Shown here: positions 17,082 to 25,523 of the stretch, one piece after another | How the letters are laid out: each line of letters opens with the position of its first letter | Position numbering within the stretch: the first letter of the stretch is position 1 | Source of the DNA: JANPPS01 sp965246835 | GTDB taxonomy: Bacteria; Pseudomonadota; Alphaproteobacteria; Acetobacterales; Acetobacteraceae | Direction: 5' to 3' | Length of the DNA stretch: 64,000 bases | Assembly: GCA_965246835.1 (NCBI GenBank) | Contig: CBDFFQ010000001.1 | Span: 558,001 to 622,000, forward strand | Program-made: the position numbers and the translations under genes | Notes under the pieces: generated by a model | The model's database searches: none | The model's input: the letters and a program-made list of their open reading frames with translations, nothing else | What the model was told of the DNA's origin: nothing

Positions 17082-18476
17082 CTAATCCCGGGGGTCGAGT
17101 TGCGCCATGGCAAAAGGCGCCACGCGTTCGATCACGCGGGCGGCGCGGAGAACCAGGTCATCCCGATAGAGCGCCGCCGCAAGCTGGATGCTGCGCGGGA
17201 GGCCGTGTGATCCTGGCCCCATCGGGACCGAGATGGCGGGCTGACGGGTGAGGTTGAAGGCGAAGGTCCAGGGCGCCCAGGCCTCCCACAGCAGGCGCGC
17301 CGGGTCGATCAGCGGGGCGTCGGCGAGGGGTGGCGGCCCCGGCACGGTGGGGCATAGCACCAGGTCATACCGCAGGTGCAGCCGGGCCATCGCATGCGCC
17401 GCCTGCACCCGCGCCGCCTCCGCCGCCAGCAGGTCCGCCGCCGCCAGCGCCTGGCCCTGCGCCGCGACCTCCAGCAGGCCGGGGTCGAGCCAGTCCCGCT
17501 TCTCCGCCGGGGTCGCCGCCACCGTCATCGCCAGCGCCGCAGCCCAGACCCGGCCGAACACGATCGAGGTATCGGGCAAACCAGGGTCCGCCCCCTCCAC
17601 CTCGGCGCCAGCATCGGCCAGCATCTGCGCTGCCTGCTCGACCGCCGCCACCCCGTCCGCGTCGAGCGGCGCGTTGAACCCGGGATGGCGCAGGACGGCG
17701 ACACGCAGCCCGGTGACGCCGTCCTCGATGCCATCGCGCCAGTCCCGGGGATCGTCGGGAAGGCAGAACGGGTCCCGCGCATCGAACCGGGCCAGCGCCC
17801 CCAGCATCAGCGCTGCATCCCGCACCGTCCGCGTGAGCGGCCCGGCCACCGCCACGTGCCCGAACGCGCCCAACGGCCATTGCGGCACCCGCCCGAAGCT
17901 GGGCTTCAACCCCACGAGCCCGCACCAGGCCGCGGGGATCCGGATGCTGCCGCCCGCATCGGTGCCGAGATGCAGCGGCCCGAACCCCGCCGCCCCCGCC
18001 GCCGCGGCGCCCGACGACGATCCGCCCGGCGTGCGCGTGGGGTCCCACGGGTTGCGGGTGATGCCGTTCAGCGGGCAATCCCCGGGCGATTTCCAGCCGA
18101 ACTCGGTCGTGGTGGTCTTGCCGACGATCACGGCGCCGGCCGCCTTCAGGCCCATGACCGTGGGGGCATCGACCGTCGCGGGCTCGGCCGAAATGGTGCG
18201 GCTGCCGCGGCGGGTGGGGAGGCCCGCGACGTCGATCAGGTCTTTGACCGTGCACGGCACCCCGTCCAGCGCTCCCATCGGCCGCCCGGCCCGCCAGCGC
18301 GCCGTGCTGTCCCCGGCGGCTTGCAGCGCGGCCGGGTTCATGCAGGCGAAGGCGTTGATCCCCGGATTGCGCTGCGCGACGCGGGCGATCACGGCCTGCA
18401 GCGCCTCGATCGGCGTCAGCGTGCCGCACCGATAGGCGTGGAGCAGCCCCTCCGCGGACAGCAGCGCCGGGTCCAC
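17082..18476 (-). CDS. Amidase (amidase-signature family)
   Basis: A 464-residue amidase-signature hydrolase that splits carboxamides to acid and ammonia. The catalytic triad is visible as Lys78 (TVKD), cis-Ser153 (GGSSSG) and nucleophile Ser177 (GTDAGGS). Length is normal. It begins with GTG, 5 bp after the moaA stop, and is followed 30 bp later by the hydrolase/binding-protein fusion, so all are probably on one transcript. No GatB/GatC-like gene is nearby and the sequence lacks obvious GatA context, so a catabolic amidase is more likely. Confidence 0.85.
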   Translation of the reverse strand: MDPALLSAEGLLHAYRCGTLTPIEALQAVIARVAQRNPGINAFACMNPAALQAAGDSTARWRAGRPMGALDGVPCTVKDLIDVAGLPTRRGSRTISAEPATVDAPTVMGLKAAGAVIVGKTTTTEFGWKSPGDCPLNGITRNPWDPTRTPGGSSSGAAAAGAAGFGPLHLGTDAGGSIRIPAAWCGLVGLKPSFGRVPQWPLGAFGHVAVAGPLTRTVRDAALMLGALARFDARDPFCLPDDPRDWRDGIEDGVTGLRVAVLRHPGFNAPLDADGVAAVEQAAQMLADAGAEVEGADPGLPDTSIVFGRVWAAALAMTVAATPAEKRDWLDPGLLEVAAQGQALAAADLLAAEAARVQAAHAMARLHLRYDLVLCPTVPGPPPLADAPLIDPARLLWEAWAPWTFAFNLTRQPAISVPMGPGSHGLPRSIQLAAALYRDDLVLRAARVIERVAPFAMAQLDPRD

Positions 18477-18481
18477 CCCGG

Positions 18482-19501
18482 TCAGCCGCCCGTGAGACTC
18501 ATGTGCCGGGCGACGGCGGGTTTGGACGTGCGGTCGATGACGAAATCATGCCCGAGCGGCTTCTGCCGGATCGCCGCGCGGATCGCCGCGTCCAGCGCAT
18601 CATCCGGCGCGCCGGAGCGCAGCACCCCGCGCAGATCGGCCGCATCGTCCTGACCGAGGCAGAGATACAGCGTGCCGGTGCAAGTCAGGCGCACGCGGTT
18701 GCAGCTTTCGCAGAAATTATGCGTCATGGGCGTGATGAACCCGACCCGCGTGCCGGTTTCCGCCACGTCGAAATACCGCGCGGGTCCGCCGGTCGCGAAC
18801 GCGGTCTCCGTCAGGGTGAAGCGGGTGCGCAACCGGGCCCGCACGATCGAGAGCGGCAGGTATTGGTCCGTCCGATCCTCGCCCACGTCGCCCATCGGCA
18901 TCGTCTCGATCAGGCAGAGATCGTGCCCCTCGCCTCCGGCCCAGGCCAGCAGGTCCCCGAGTTCGTCCTCGTTCTCGCCTTTCAACGCCACCGCATTGAT
19001 CCGCACATGCAGCCCGGCCGCCTTCGCCGCCGCGATGCCGCCCAGCACCTGGTCCAGCTTGCCCCAGCGGGTGATCCGGGCGAAGCGCGCGGGATCGAGC
19101 GTGTCGAGGCTGACATTGACCCGCCGCACCCCGGCATCCCGCAATCCTTGCGCGTGCTTGGCCAATTGCGTGCCGTTGGTGGTGAGGGTCAGCTCGTCCA
19201 GCCCCTCCCCCAAACGCGCGCCCAGCCGTTCGATCAACGTCATGACGCCCCGGCGCACCAACGGCTCCCCGCCCGTGAGGCGCAGCTTGCGTGTGCCGAG
19301 CCGGATGAAGGCGGCGCAGACCCGCTCCAGCTCCTCCAGCGACAGCACCTCCGCCTTCGGCAGGAACGTCATGTCCTCCGCCATGCAATAAACGCAGCGG
19401 AGGTCGCAGCGATCCGTGACCGAGACGCGCAGATAGGTGATGGCCCGGCCGAACGGGTCGATCATCGGTGCGGTTGGGGAAGTGATATCGGGCATGACCA
19501 T
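18482..19501 (-). CDS. moaA: GTP 3',8-cyclase (molybdenum cofactor biosynthesis)
   Basis: A radical-SAM enzyme making (8S)-3',8-cyclo-7,8-dihydroGTP, the first step of molybdopterin synthesis, with MoaC. It has the SAM-cluster motif CDLRCVYC, the TGGEPL segment, the C-terminal cluster CESCNRVRLTC...C, and the obligatory Gly-Gly C-terminus. Length is about 339 residues from ATG 19501. A GTG at 19540 overlaps the upstream DUF3553 stop (GTGA) and would add 13 residues; the start is therefore uncertain. moaC is not in the window. Confidence 0.93.
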   Translation of the reverse strand: MVMPDITSPTAPMIDPFGRAITYLRVSVTDRCDLRCVYCMAEDMTFLPKAEVLSLEELERVCAAFIRLGTRKLRLTGGEPLVRRGVMTLIERLGARLGEGLDELTLTTNGTQLAKHAQGLRDAGVRRVNVSLDTLDPARFARITRWGKLDQVLGGIAAAKAAGLHVRINAVALKGENEDELGDLLAWAGGEGHDLCLIETMPMGDVGEDRTDQYLPLSIVRARLRTRFTLTETAFATGGPARYFDVAETGTRVGFITPMTHNFCESCNRVRLTCTGTLYLCLGQDDAADLRGVLRSGAPDDALDAAIRAAIRQKPLGHDFVIDRTSKPAVARHMSLTGG

Positions 19502-19536
19502 AGTGTCGGTCCAGTCGGCCACCACTTCAAGCGGCC

Positions 19537-19734
19537 TCACCCGGCAGACGGCTCGTCATCGGCCAGGATGTCCAGCCGGACCACCTCCACGTTCAGCACG
19601 ATCTTGCCTGCATGCTCGAAATTGACGGTGACCCGGGACCCTACGGCAGACTGGACCTGTCCAACCCCCCAGTCGGGCCGCCCGGGGTGGCGGACTCTGA
19701 GCCCCGGCTCCAACAAATCTCCACGCATCCGCAC
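19537..19734 (-). CDS. DUF3553 small protein
   Basis: A 65-residue cytosolic protein of the DUF3553 family, short basic/beta proteins common in alphaproteobacteria. It has the conserved WGVGQVQS and VNFEHAGK segments, resembling an SH3-like barrel. Function is unknown. Its stop overlaps a possible GTG start of moaA, suggesting coupled expression. It is head-to-head with the PAS-GGDEF-EAL gene across about 64 bp. Confidence 0.7.
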   Translation of the reverse strand: MRMRGDLLEPGLRVRHPGRPDWGVGQVQSAVGSRVTVNFEHAGKIVLNVEVVRLDILADDEPSAG

Positions 19735-19798
19735 GCTCTCCGAACAGGAAGAATTAAGCTTTTCAGGTTACACTATCGGCTGGATAGGAACCGCCCCG

Positions 19799-21535
19799 AT
19801 GAACCAGCCTGACGTAAGGGAGATGGAAGCGCCCGAAACCGGCGACGTCGTGTCGCTCGCGAGGTCACTGAGCATGACCTCGATCGCCCTGAACCGCATC
19901 AAACAGGGCTTGTGCATGTTCGATGGCGACCAGCGCCTGCTGCTGTTCAACGACCGCTATGCCGAGATGTATGGGATCGACCCGAGCCAGCTGTTTGTGG
20001 GCATCACGCTGCGCGAGATCGTAAGGCTCCGGTATGCAATGGGGCACGGCCCCAAGATGTCGCAAGAGCAGTACGCGTCATGGCGGGACCAGGTCGGGGT
20101 GTCAGGGCGGGTGGTGGAATCTATCGTCGAACTCTCGACGGGCGCCATCCATGAAATCCATCACACGCCCCTGCCGTGCGGCGGCTGGGTGGCTACGTTC
20201 GAGGACATCACGGCCCGGCGGCGCGACGAAGAAGCCATCCGGCACATGGCCCATCACGATGCGTTGACCGGACTGCCGAACCGGGTGCTGTTCACCGATC
20301 GGCTCAACCAGGCGGCAGAGCGGCTGACCCGGCAAGACGCGGTCATTGGCCTGCTATGCCTCGACCTCGACCGGTTCAAGGAGGTGAACGACACGCTCGG
20401 CCATTCCGCCGGTGACATCTTGCTGCAGCAGGTCGTCGGGCGAATACGCGGACATGTGCGGGCGTCGGACACATTCGCCCGGCTGGGGGGTGACGAGTTC
20501 GCAATCCTGTTGAGCGATCTCCGCGGCCCCGAGGTGGCGGCAACCCTCGCCAGCCGGATCGTTTGCGCCATCGCCCCTCCTTTCTTGATCGAACAGAACG
20601 AAGTGCTGATCGGCGTAAGTATCGGCATCGCCCTGGCGTCCGGCACCACGGGGCGGACCCCTCCGCAAGATCTGCTGCGCAGCGCCGACATGGCGCTCTA
20701 CCGCGTCAAGGAGGAGGGCCGCGGCACGTTCCGGTTCTTCGACGCGGACATGAACCTGCGACTCCAGCATCGCAAGACAATGGAGCGCGACCTCCGCCGC
20801 GCCCTGGCGGAGCATCAGTTCGAACTGCACATGCAGCCGCAGTTCGATATCCTGACCCAGCAGATCTCCGGTGCCGAGGCGCTGCTGCGCTGGCGGCATC
20901 CCGTGCTGGGCATGGTGCCGCCCGTGGAGTTCATCCCCATTGCCGAAGACACCGGCCTGATCGTGCCGATCGGCATCTGGGTCCTGCGTGCAGCGTGCGA
21001 GGCCGCCGCGGCGTGGGGACGGCTGCGCCTATCGGTCAACCTGTCGCCGATCCAGATCCGCGACCCGACCCTGCCGGCAACCGTTTTCGCGATCCTCGAT
21101 GAGACGGGCTTTCCGGCGGATCGCCTCGAGCTGGAGATCACCGAAGGCACACTCCTGCAGGAGACCACGAGCAATCTATCCACTTTGGAGGAGCTACGCC
21201 GGGCTGGCATTGCGATCGCGTTGGACGATTTCGGCACCGGTTACTCGAGCCTCGCCTATCTGCGCCGGTTCCCGTTCGACAAGCTCAAGATCGATCGCGG
21301 CTTCATCGCCACCATGGCCGAAGACGCCGGCGCAGCTGCCATCGTGCAGGCCGTCATCGCGCTCGGCCGCAGCCTCGGCATGCGCGTCAATGCGGAGGGG
21401 ATCGAGACCTCGGAGCAACTCCGCCTGCTGCAACTCGCCGGCTGCGACGAGGCGCAGGGGTATCTGCTCGGGCGGCCGATGCCCATTGCCGAGCTGAACG
21501 CCCTCTATGCCTCGGACATGGGCGCGGTGCCGTGA
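19799..21535 (+). CDS. PAS-GGDEF-EAL cyclic-di-GMP signalling protein
   Basis: A 578-residue cytosolic signalling protein without membrane helices. A PAS-type sensor domain (about 27-140) precedes a diguanylate cyclase domain with intact GGDEF (230-234) and an inhibitory RASD I-site (221-224). An EAL phosphodiesterase domain follows, with EALLRW (360-365), Asn414, the ELEITE glutamates and DDFGTGYSS (476-484). Both active sites look competent, so it may be bifunctional, switched by the PAS domain. The ATG at 19799 is chosen for its GGATAGGA ribosome site and domain start. The open frame extends far upstream only because no stop occurs antisense to moaA. Confidence 0.9.
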   Translation: MNQPDVREMEAPETGDVVSLARSLSMTSIALNRIKQGLCMFDGDQRLLLFNDRYAEMYGIDPSQLFVGITLREIVRLRYAMGHGPKMSQEQYASWRDQVGVSGRVVESIVELSTGAIHEIHHTPLPCGGWVATFEDITARRRDEEAIRHMAHHDALTGLPNRVLFTDRLNQAAERLTRQDAVIGLLCLDLDRFKEVNDTLGHSAGDILLQQVVGRIRGHVRASDTFARLGGDEFAILLSDLRGPEVAATLASRIVCAIAPPFLIEQNEVLIGVSIGIALASGTTGRTPPQDLLRSADMALYRVKEEGRGTFRFFDADMNLRLQHRKTMERDLRRALAEHQFELHMQPQFDILTQQISGAEALLRWRHPVLGMVPPVEFIPIAEDTGLIVPIGIWVLRAACEAAAAWGRLRLSVNLSPIQIRDPTLPATVFAILDETGFPADRLELEITEGTLLQETTSNLSTLEELRRAGIAIALDDFGTGYSSLAYLRRFPFDKLKIDRGFIATMAEDAGAAAIVQAVIALGRSLGMRVNAEGIETSEQLRLLQLAGCDEAQGYLLGRPMPIAELNALYASDMGAVP

Positions 21536-21569
21536 AGGGTGCGCGGTGCAGCGCCAAGCTGAAACCCGC

Positions 21570-22682
21570 TTAAAATAGCCCGCCCCGCGCCGCCACTGGC
21601 CACAGGCACTCGACCCGGCCCGCGCGCACACCGACATACCAATCGAACCGGTCCACCGTGGGGTCGCAATGGCCCGGCACCAGCCGAAGCTTCTCGCCCA
21701 GTGCTGGCCCCGCCCCAGCGTCCCATTGCAGCTTGCCATGCTCGTCGGAGGCGCCGGCATACGCCACGCCCTCCCGCTCCCATACCAGCGGCATCCCGCT
21801 ATCGGTCGGCAGCGCCTTGTGCCCGGCATCCACCACCGCCAAGCCCGGCCGCGCCGCACTCATCACGGTCGCCAGCACGAACAGCGCATGGCGGAACCCG
21901 GCGGAGGCCCCGCCGTGGTTGCGCGCGTAATCAGCGTCCATGAAGCAATAGCTGCCGGCCTGCACCTCGGTATAGACGCCGGACGCCGCCTCGTTCTCGA
22001 ACGTGCCCGTCCCGGCGCCACCCACGATGTCGCACGATAGGCCGCGCTGGCGCAGCTGCTCGATCGTGCGCCGCGTGCTGTCCACCGCCGCCCCGATCGC
22101 CGTCGCGCGTTCCGCCACGCTTCGGAAATGCTGGGCGCTGCCGTGATAGGCCTGCAGGCCGCCAAAGCGAAGGTGCGGTGAGGCCGCGATCCGCTCGGCC
22201 AACGCCACCGCATCCGGCCCCGGCGCCACGCCGCAGCGGCTCATGCCGACGTCGATCTCCACCAGCACCGTCTGCCGCAGCCCGGCCGCCTCCGCCGCCG
22301 CCGCGATCCGGGCCACGTTGGCCGGGTTGTCCGCACATACGCCCACCCGCGCGATCCGCCCGAGCGCCAGCAGCCGCGCCAGCTTGGCATCGCCCACCAC
22401 CTGGTTGCTGACCAGGATATCCGCCACGCCGCCCCAGGCCAGGCACTCGGCCTCCGCCACCTTCTGCACGCACTGGCCCACGGCCCCGCGGGCGATCTGC
22501 TGATGCGCGATCACCGGCGATTTATGCGTCTTGGCATGCGCCCGCAGCCGCACCCCGGTCGGCGCCAGCAGCGCCGCCATGTGATCCAGATTGTGCTCGA
22601 ACGCATCGAGGTCGATCAGCAGCGCCGGGGTATCGACCTCGTCCTCGCGCATGCCCGGCTGGGCAGGGGGCGGCTGGAACAC
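21570..22682 (-). CDS. D-threonine aldolase / D-serine dehydratase-like PLP enzyme
   Basis: A 370-residue fold-III PLP enzyme (alanine-racemase-like barrel plus D-serine-dehydratase-like C-terminal domain). The PLP lysine sits in the RAHAKTHK motif (Lys51). The metal site is near the C-terminus in GHCDPT (His338, Asp340). Family members cleave 3-hydroxy-D-amino acids (D-threonine, 3-hydroxy-D-aspartate) or dehydrate D-serine. It lies 3 bp downstream of pgm on the same strand, possibly co-transcribed. It adds to the D-amino-acid theme of the window, though it is 11 kb from the hydantoinase cluster. Confidence 0.82.
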   Translation of the reverse strand: MFQPPPAQPGMREDEVDTPALLIDLDAFEHNLDHMAALLAPTGVRLRAHAKTHKSPVIAHQQIARGAVGQCVQKVAEAECLAWGGVADILVSNQVVGDAKLARLLALGRIARVGVCADNPANVARIAAAAEAAGLRQTVLVEIDVGMSRCGVAPGPDAVALAERIAASPHLRFGGLQAYHGSAQHFRSVAERATAIGAAVDSTRRTIEQLRQRGLSCDIVGGAGTGTFENEAASGVYTEVQAGSYCFMDADYARNHGGASAGFRHALFVLATVMSAARPGLAVVDAGHKALPTDSGMPLVWEREGVAYAGASDEHGKLQWDAGAGPALGEKLRLVPGHCDPTVDRFDWYVGVRAGRVECLWPVAARGGLF

Positions 22683-22685
22683 CGC

Positions 22686-24110
22686 CTAATGCCCGGCGTT
22701 CTCGCCCGAGAAATCCGGTGCAGCCAACCCGGACTGCTCCAATTGCCCCGCCAGCGCAGCCTTCAACCGCTCGAGCCCGGCCGCATCCCGCGCCTCCGCC
22801 CGCGCCACCAGCACCGCCTGCGTGTTGGATGCACGCAACAGCCACCAGCCATCATCGGTCAGCACGCGCACGCCGTCGATGTCGTTGACATCGGCACGGG
22901 CCGCGCGCAACCGGGAAGCGACCTCCGCCACCACGGCGAATTTGCGCGTATCCTCGCAATCGAAGCGCAGCTCCGGCGTGCTGACGGTCTGCGGCAGCGC
23001 CTTGCGAACGTCGGACAGCTTGTCGGTCATGCGGGCGACGATGCCGAGCAGGCGCACCGCGACATAGAGCGCATCGTCGAAACCATACCAGCGATCGGCG
23101 TAGAAGATATGTCCTGACATTTCACCAGCGAACGGCGCGCCCAGCTCCGCCATCTTGGCCTTGATCAGGCTGTGGCCGGTCTTGAACATCATGGGCTTGC
23201 CGCCGGCGCGGGCGATCTCGTCATACAGTACCTGGCTCGCCTTCACGTCGGCGATGATGGTGGCGCCGGGATGCGCGCGCAGCACGTCCCGCGCCAGCAC
23301 CACCAGCAGCTGGTCACCGACCACCATGGCGCCGCCATCGTCCACGACGCCGATCCGGTCCGCATCTCCGTCGAAACCGATGCCGAGATCGGCTTGGTGC
23401 TCGCGGACGGCGGCGATCAGCTGCTCCTGGTTCTTGGCGATCGTGGGGTCGGGATGGTGGGCGGGGAAGCGGCCGTCGATCTCCGCATTGAGCACCGTAT
23501 GATGGCCGGGCAATACCTTGAGCAGCCGGGTCAGCACCTCGCCCGCGGCGCCGTTCGCATTGTCCCACACGATGCGGAGCTTGCGGTCGCCGCCGTCCCA
23601 ATCCTGCACCAGGCGCGCGACATAGGCGTCGGTCACGTCCACCGGCCGCTCGCTGCCCGCCGTCTCAGCCATCACGTCCCCGGCGGCGGCCATGGCGCCC
23701 AGGGCCTGGATGTCGGCGCCGAAAAAGGCTTTGCGGCCCAGCATCATCTTGAAGCCGTTATAGTCGGGCGGGTTATGGCTGCCGGTCACCATGACGGCAC
23801 CGTCCGTCTCGAGCGTGGTCGCTGCGAAATACAGGAGCGGCGTGGGGCCGCGGCCCACGAACAGCACCTCCATGCCGCTGGCCTTCAGGCCCTCGGTCAA
23901 GGATTTTGCGAGATCGGGCGAGGACAGCCGGCCATCATAGCCGACCGCGACCGTGCGGCCCCCGGCGCGGGCGACCACGGTGCCGAAGCAGCGCCCGATG
24001 GCGAACGCGTCCGCCGCGTGCAGCGTGCGCCCGACCACGCCGCGGATGTCGTATTCGCGCAGGCTCGTGGCCTCGAACTGGTGCCGGAAACTGGCCGGGT
24101 GAGAGCTCAC
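22686..24110 (-). CDS. Phosphomannomutase/phosphoglucomutase
   Basis: A 474-residue alpha-D-phosphohexomutase interconverting hexose 6- and 1-phosphates for exopolysaccharide and LPS precursors. The phosphoserine motif SHNPP is at 111-115 (active Ser111), metal-binding FDGDADR at 246-252, and the sugar-binding GEMSGH further on. The GTG at 24110 overlaps the galU stop (GTGA) and gives a normal length; a longer frame to 24437 runs inside galU and is rejected. With galU it supplies UDP-glucose from glucose 6-phosphate. AlgC-type dual specificity is likely for this subfamily. Confidence 0.9.
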   Translation of the reverse strand: MSSHPASFRHQFEATSLREYDIRGVVGRTLHAADAFAIGRCFGTVVARAGGRTVAVGYDGRLSSPDLAKSLTEGLKASGMEVLFVGRGPTPLLYFAATTLETDGAVMVTGSHNPPDYNGFKMMLGRKAFFGADIQALGAMAAAGDVMAETAGSERPVDVTDAYVARLVQDWDGGDRKLRIVWDNANGAAGEVLTRLLKVLPGHHTVLNAEIDGRFPAHHPDPTIAKNQEQLIAAVREHQADLGIGFDGDADRIGVVDDGGAMVVGDQLLVVLARDVLRAHPGATIIADVKASQVLYDEIARAGGKPMMFKTGHSLIKAKMAELGAPFAGEMSGHIFYADRWYGFDDALYVAVRLLGIVARMTDKLSDVRKALPQTVSTPELRFDCEDTRKFAVVAEVASRLRAARADVNDIDGVRVLTDDGWWLLRASNTQAVLVARAEARDAAGLERLKAALAGQLEQSGLAAPDFSGENAGH

Positions 24111-24988
24111 GGGCAATCTCCACAATACTGGCCCAGGAACGCGCGCACCTGGTCCGCGAGGTCCGGCCGCTTCAAGGCGAAGGCGATCTGCGCCTCCAGG
24201 AAGCCGATCTTGTCGCCGCAATCGAACCGGCGCCCTTCGTAGCGCAGGCCGTGGAACGGCATGGCGCCGATCATCTTGGCCATGGCGTCGGTCAGCTGCA
24301 CCTCGTTGCCGGCGCCGCGCTCCATCTGCGCCAGGTAGCCGATCACCTCGGGCATCAGCACGTAGCGCCCGATTACGGAAAGGTTGGACGGCGCGTCTTC
24401 CGGTTTCGGCTTTTCCACGAGGCCCAGCACCTCGCACAGCCGCCCGTCATCCGTGCCCACCTTGAGGATGCCGTATTTATTGGTCTGCTCCCGCGGCACC
24501 TCGGTCACCGCCACCACGTTGCCGCCGGTTTCGGCATAGGCGGCCGCGAGTTGCTGCAGGCAGGGGGTTTCGCTCAGCACCAGGTCATCCGGCAGCAGGA
24601 TCGCGAACGGGTCGTCCCCGATGAAGGCGCGGGCGCACCAGATGGCGTGGCCAAGGCCGAGCGGCACCTGCTGCCGCACCGTCGTGATCGAACCCGGCGG
24701 CACCTTCATCCCGTCCAGCAACGCCAGCATGTCGGTCTTGCCGCGCTCCCGCAGCGTGGCCTCCAGCTCGTAGGAGACGTCGAAATGGTCGATCAGCGCC
24801 GTCTTGCCGCGGCCGGACACAAGGCAGAACTGCTCGATGCCAGCCGCCCGCGCCTCCTCGATCGCATATTGAATCAAGGGCTTGTCGACGACGGGCAGCA
24901 TCTCCTTGGCCATGGCCTTGGTCGCCGGCAGGAACCGGGTGCCCAGGCCCGCCACCGGCAGGACGGCCTTGCGCAGTTTCTTGATCAC
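24107..24988 (-). CDS. galU: UTP--glucose-1-phosphate uridylyltransferase
   Basis: A 293-residue nucleotidyltransferase producing UDP-glucose from UTP and glucose 1-phosphate. The signature AGLGTRFLP is at 13-21, KEMLPVVDKP follows, and VEKPKPEDAPSN and CGDKIGF are typical of GalU. The GTG at 24988 gives the standard N-terminus (VIKKLRKAVLPVAG). The in-frame extension to 25033 lacks conservation-like sequence. It precedes the phosphohexomutase in an overlapping pair. Confidence 0.92.
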   Translation of the reverse strand: MIKKLRKAVLPVAGLGTRFLPATKAMAKEMLPVVDKPLIQYAIEEARAAGIEQFCLVSGRGKTALIDHFDVSYELEATLRERGKTDMLALLDGMKVPPGSITTVRQQVPLGLGHAIWCARAFIGDDPFAILLPDDLVLSETPCLQQLAAAYAETGGNVVAVTEVPREQTNKYGILKVGTDDGRLCEVLGLVEKPKPEDAPSNLSVIGRYVLMPEVIGYLAQMERGAGNEVQLTDAMAKMIGAMPFHGLRYEGRRFDCGDKIGFLEAQIAFALKRPDLADQVRAFLGQYCGDCP

Positions 24989-25085
24989 CGTCGTACATTC
25001 CCATCGTCGTTCGAACCCGGCCCAGCCAGGCATGTGGCAGTCCTGGCATGGGAGCCCACGCGCATCAAGTAACCCCAGCCAAACG

Positions 25086-25523
25086 CTATTTGCGGCCGGA
25101 CAGCACGTCCTTGGCCTGGTTGACCCGGGCGGCGTCGATGTCGGACCCGCCCCGATCCGGATGCGCGGCCTGCATCGCCTGAACCCAGGCCGCGCGGATC
25201 TGCGCCTCGTCCACCGGGTCGGTCAGGCCCAGCACCTCGAGCGCCATGCGCCGGGTCATGCGCTGCGGGGAGCGCGATCGCGGGCTTGCGGTGGGGGCGG
25301 CCTGACGCCACCAGCCCCAGGCCAGCGGCCCCATGATCACCACCATGGCCAGCGCCACCAACCCCCGGCCGGTCAGCAGCAACATGGTCAACAGGCTCAT
25401 GGCCGCCAGCGCTGCGACCCAGCGCAGCAAGCTGTGCAGACCCGGCACCGACGCCATGGAGAAGCGCCGCGCCAGCCACAGCAACAAACCGAGCGCGCCC
25501 AGCCCGAGGGCGAGAGGGATCAT
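25086..25523 (-). CDS. Membrane-anchored J-domain protein
   Basis: A 145-residue protein with two or three N-terminal hydrophobic helices (about 1-18, 32-50, 55-72) and a C-terminal J-domain with the HPD tripeptide at 121-123. It should recruit and stimulate DnaK at the inner membrane, in the manner of TIM14-like J-proteins. Its ATG overlaps the stop of maeB (ATGA), so translation is coupled to the malic enzyme. The functional reason for that coupling is unknown. Confidence 0.78.
   Translation of the reverse strand: MIPLALGLGALGLLLWLARRFSMASVPGLHSLLRWVAALAAMSLLTMLLLTGRGLVALAMVVIMGPLAWGWWRQAAPTASPRSRSPQRMTRRMALEVLGLTDPVDEAQIRAAWVQAMQAAHPDRGGSDIDAARVNQAKDVLSGRK

Noticed and set aside
18503..19798. 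Long N-terminal extension of the GGDEF-EAL protein
   Set aside because: The added part is antisense to moaA and is His/Arg-rich. A good ribosome site and the PAS domain start at 19799.
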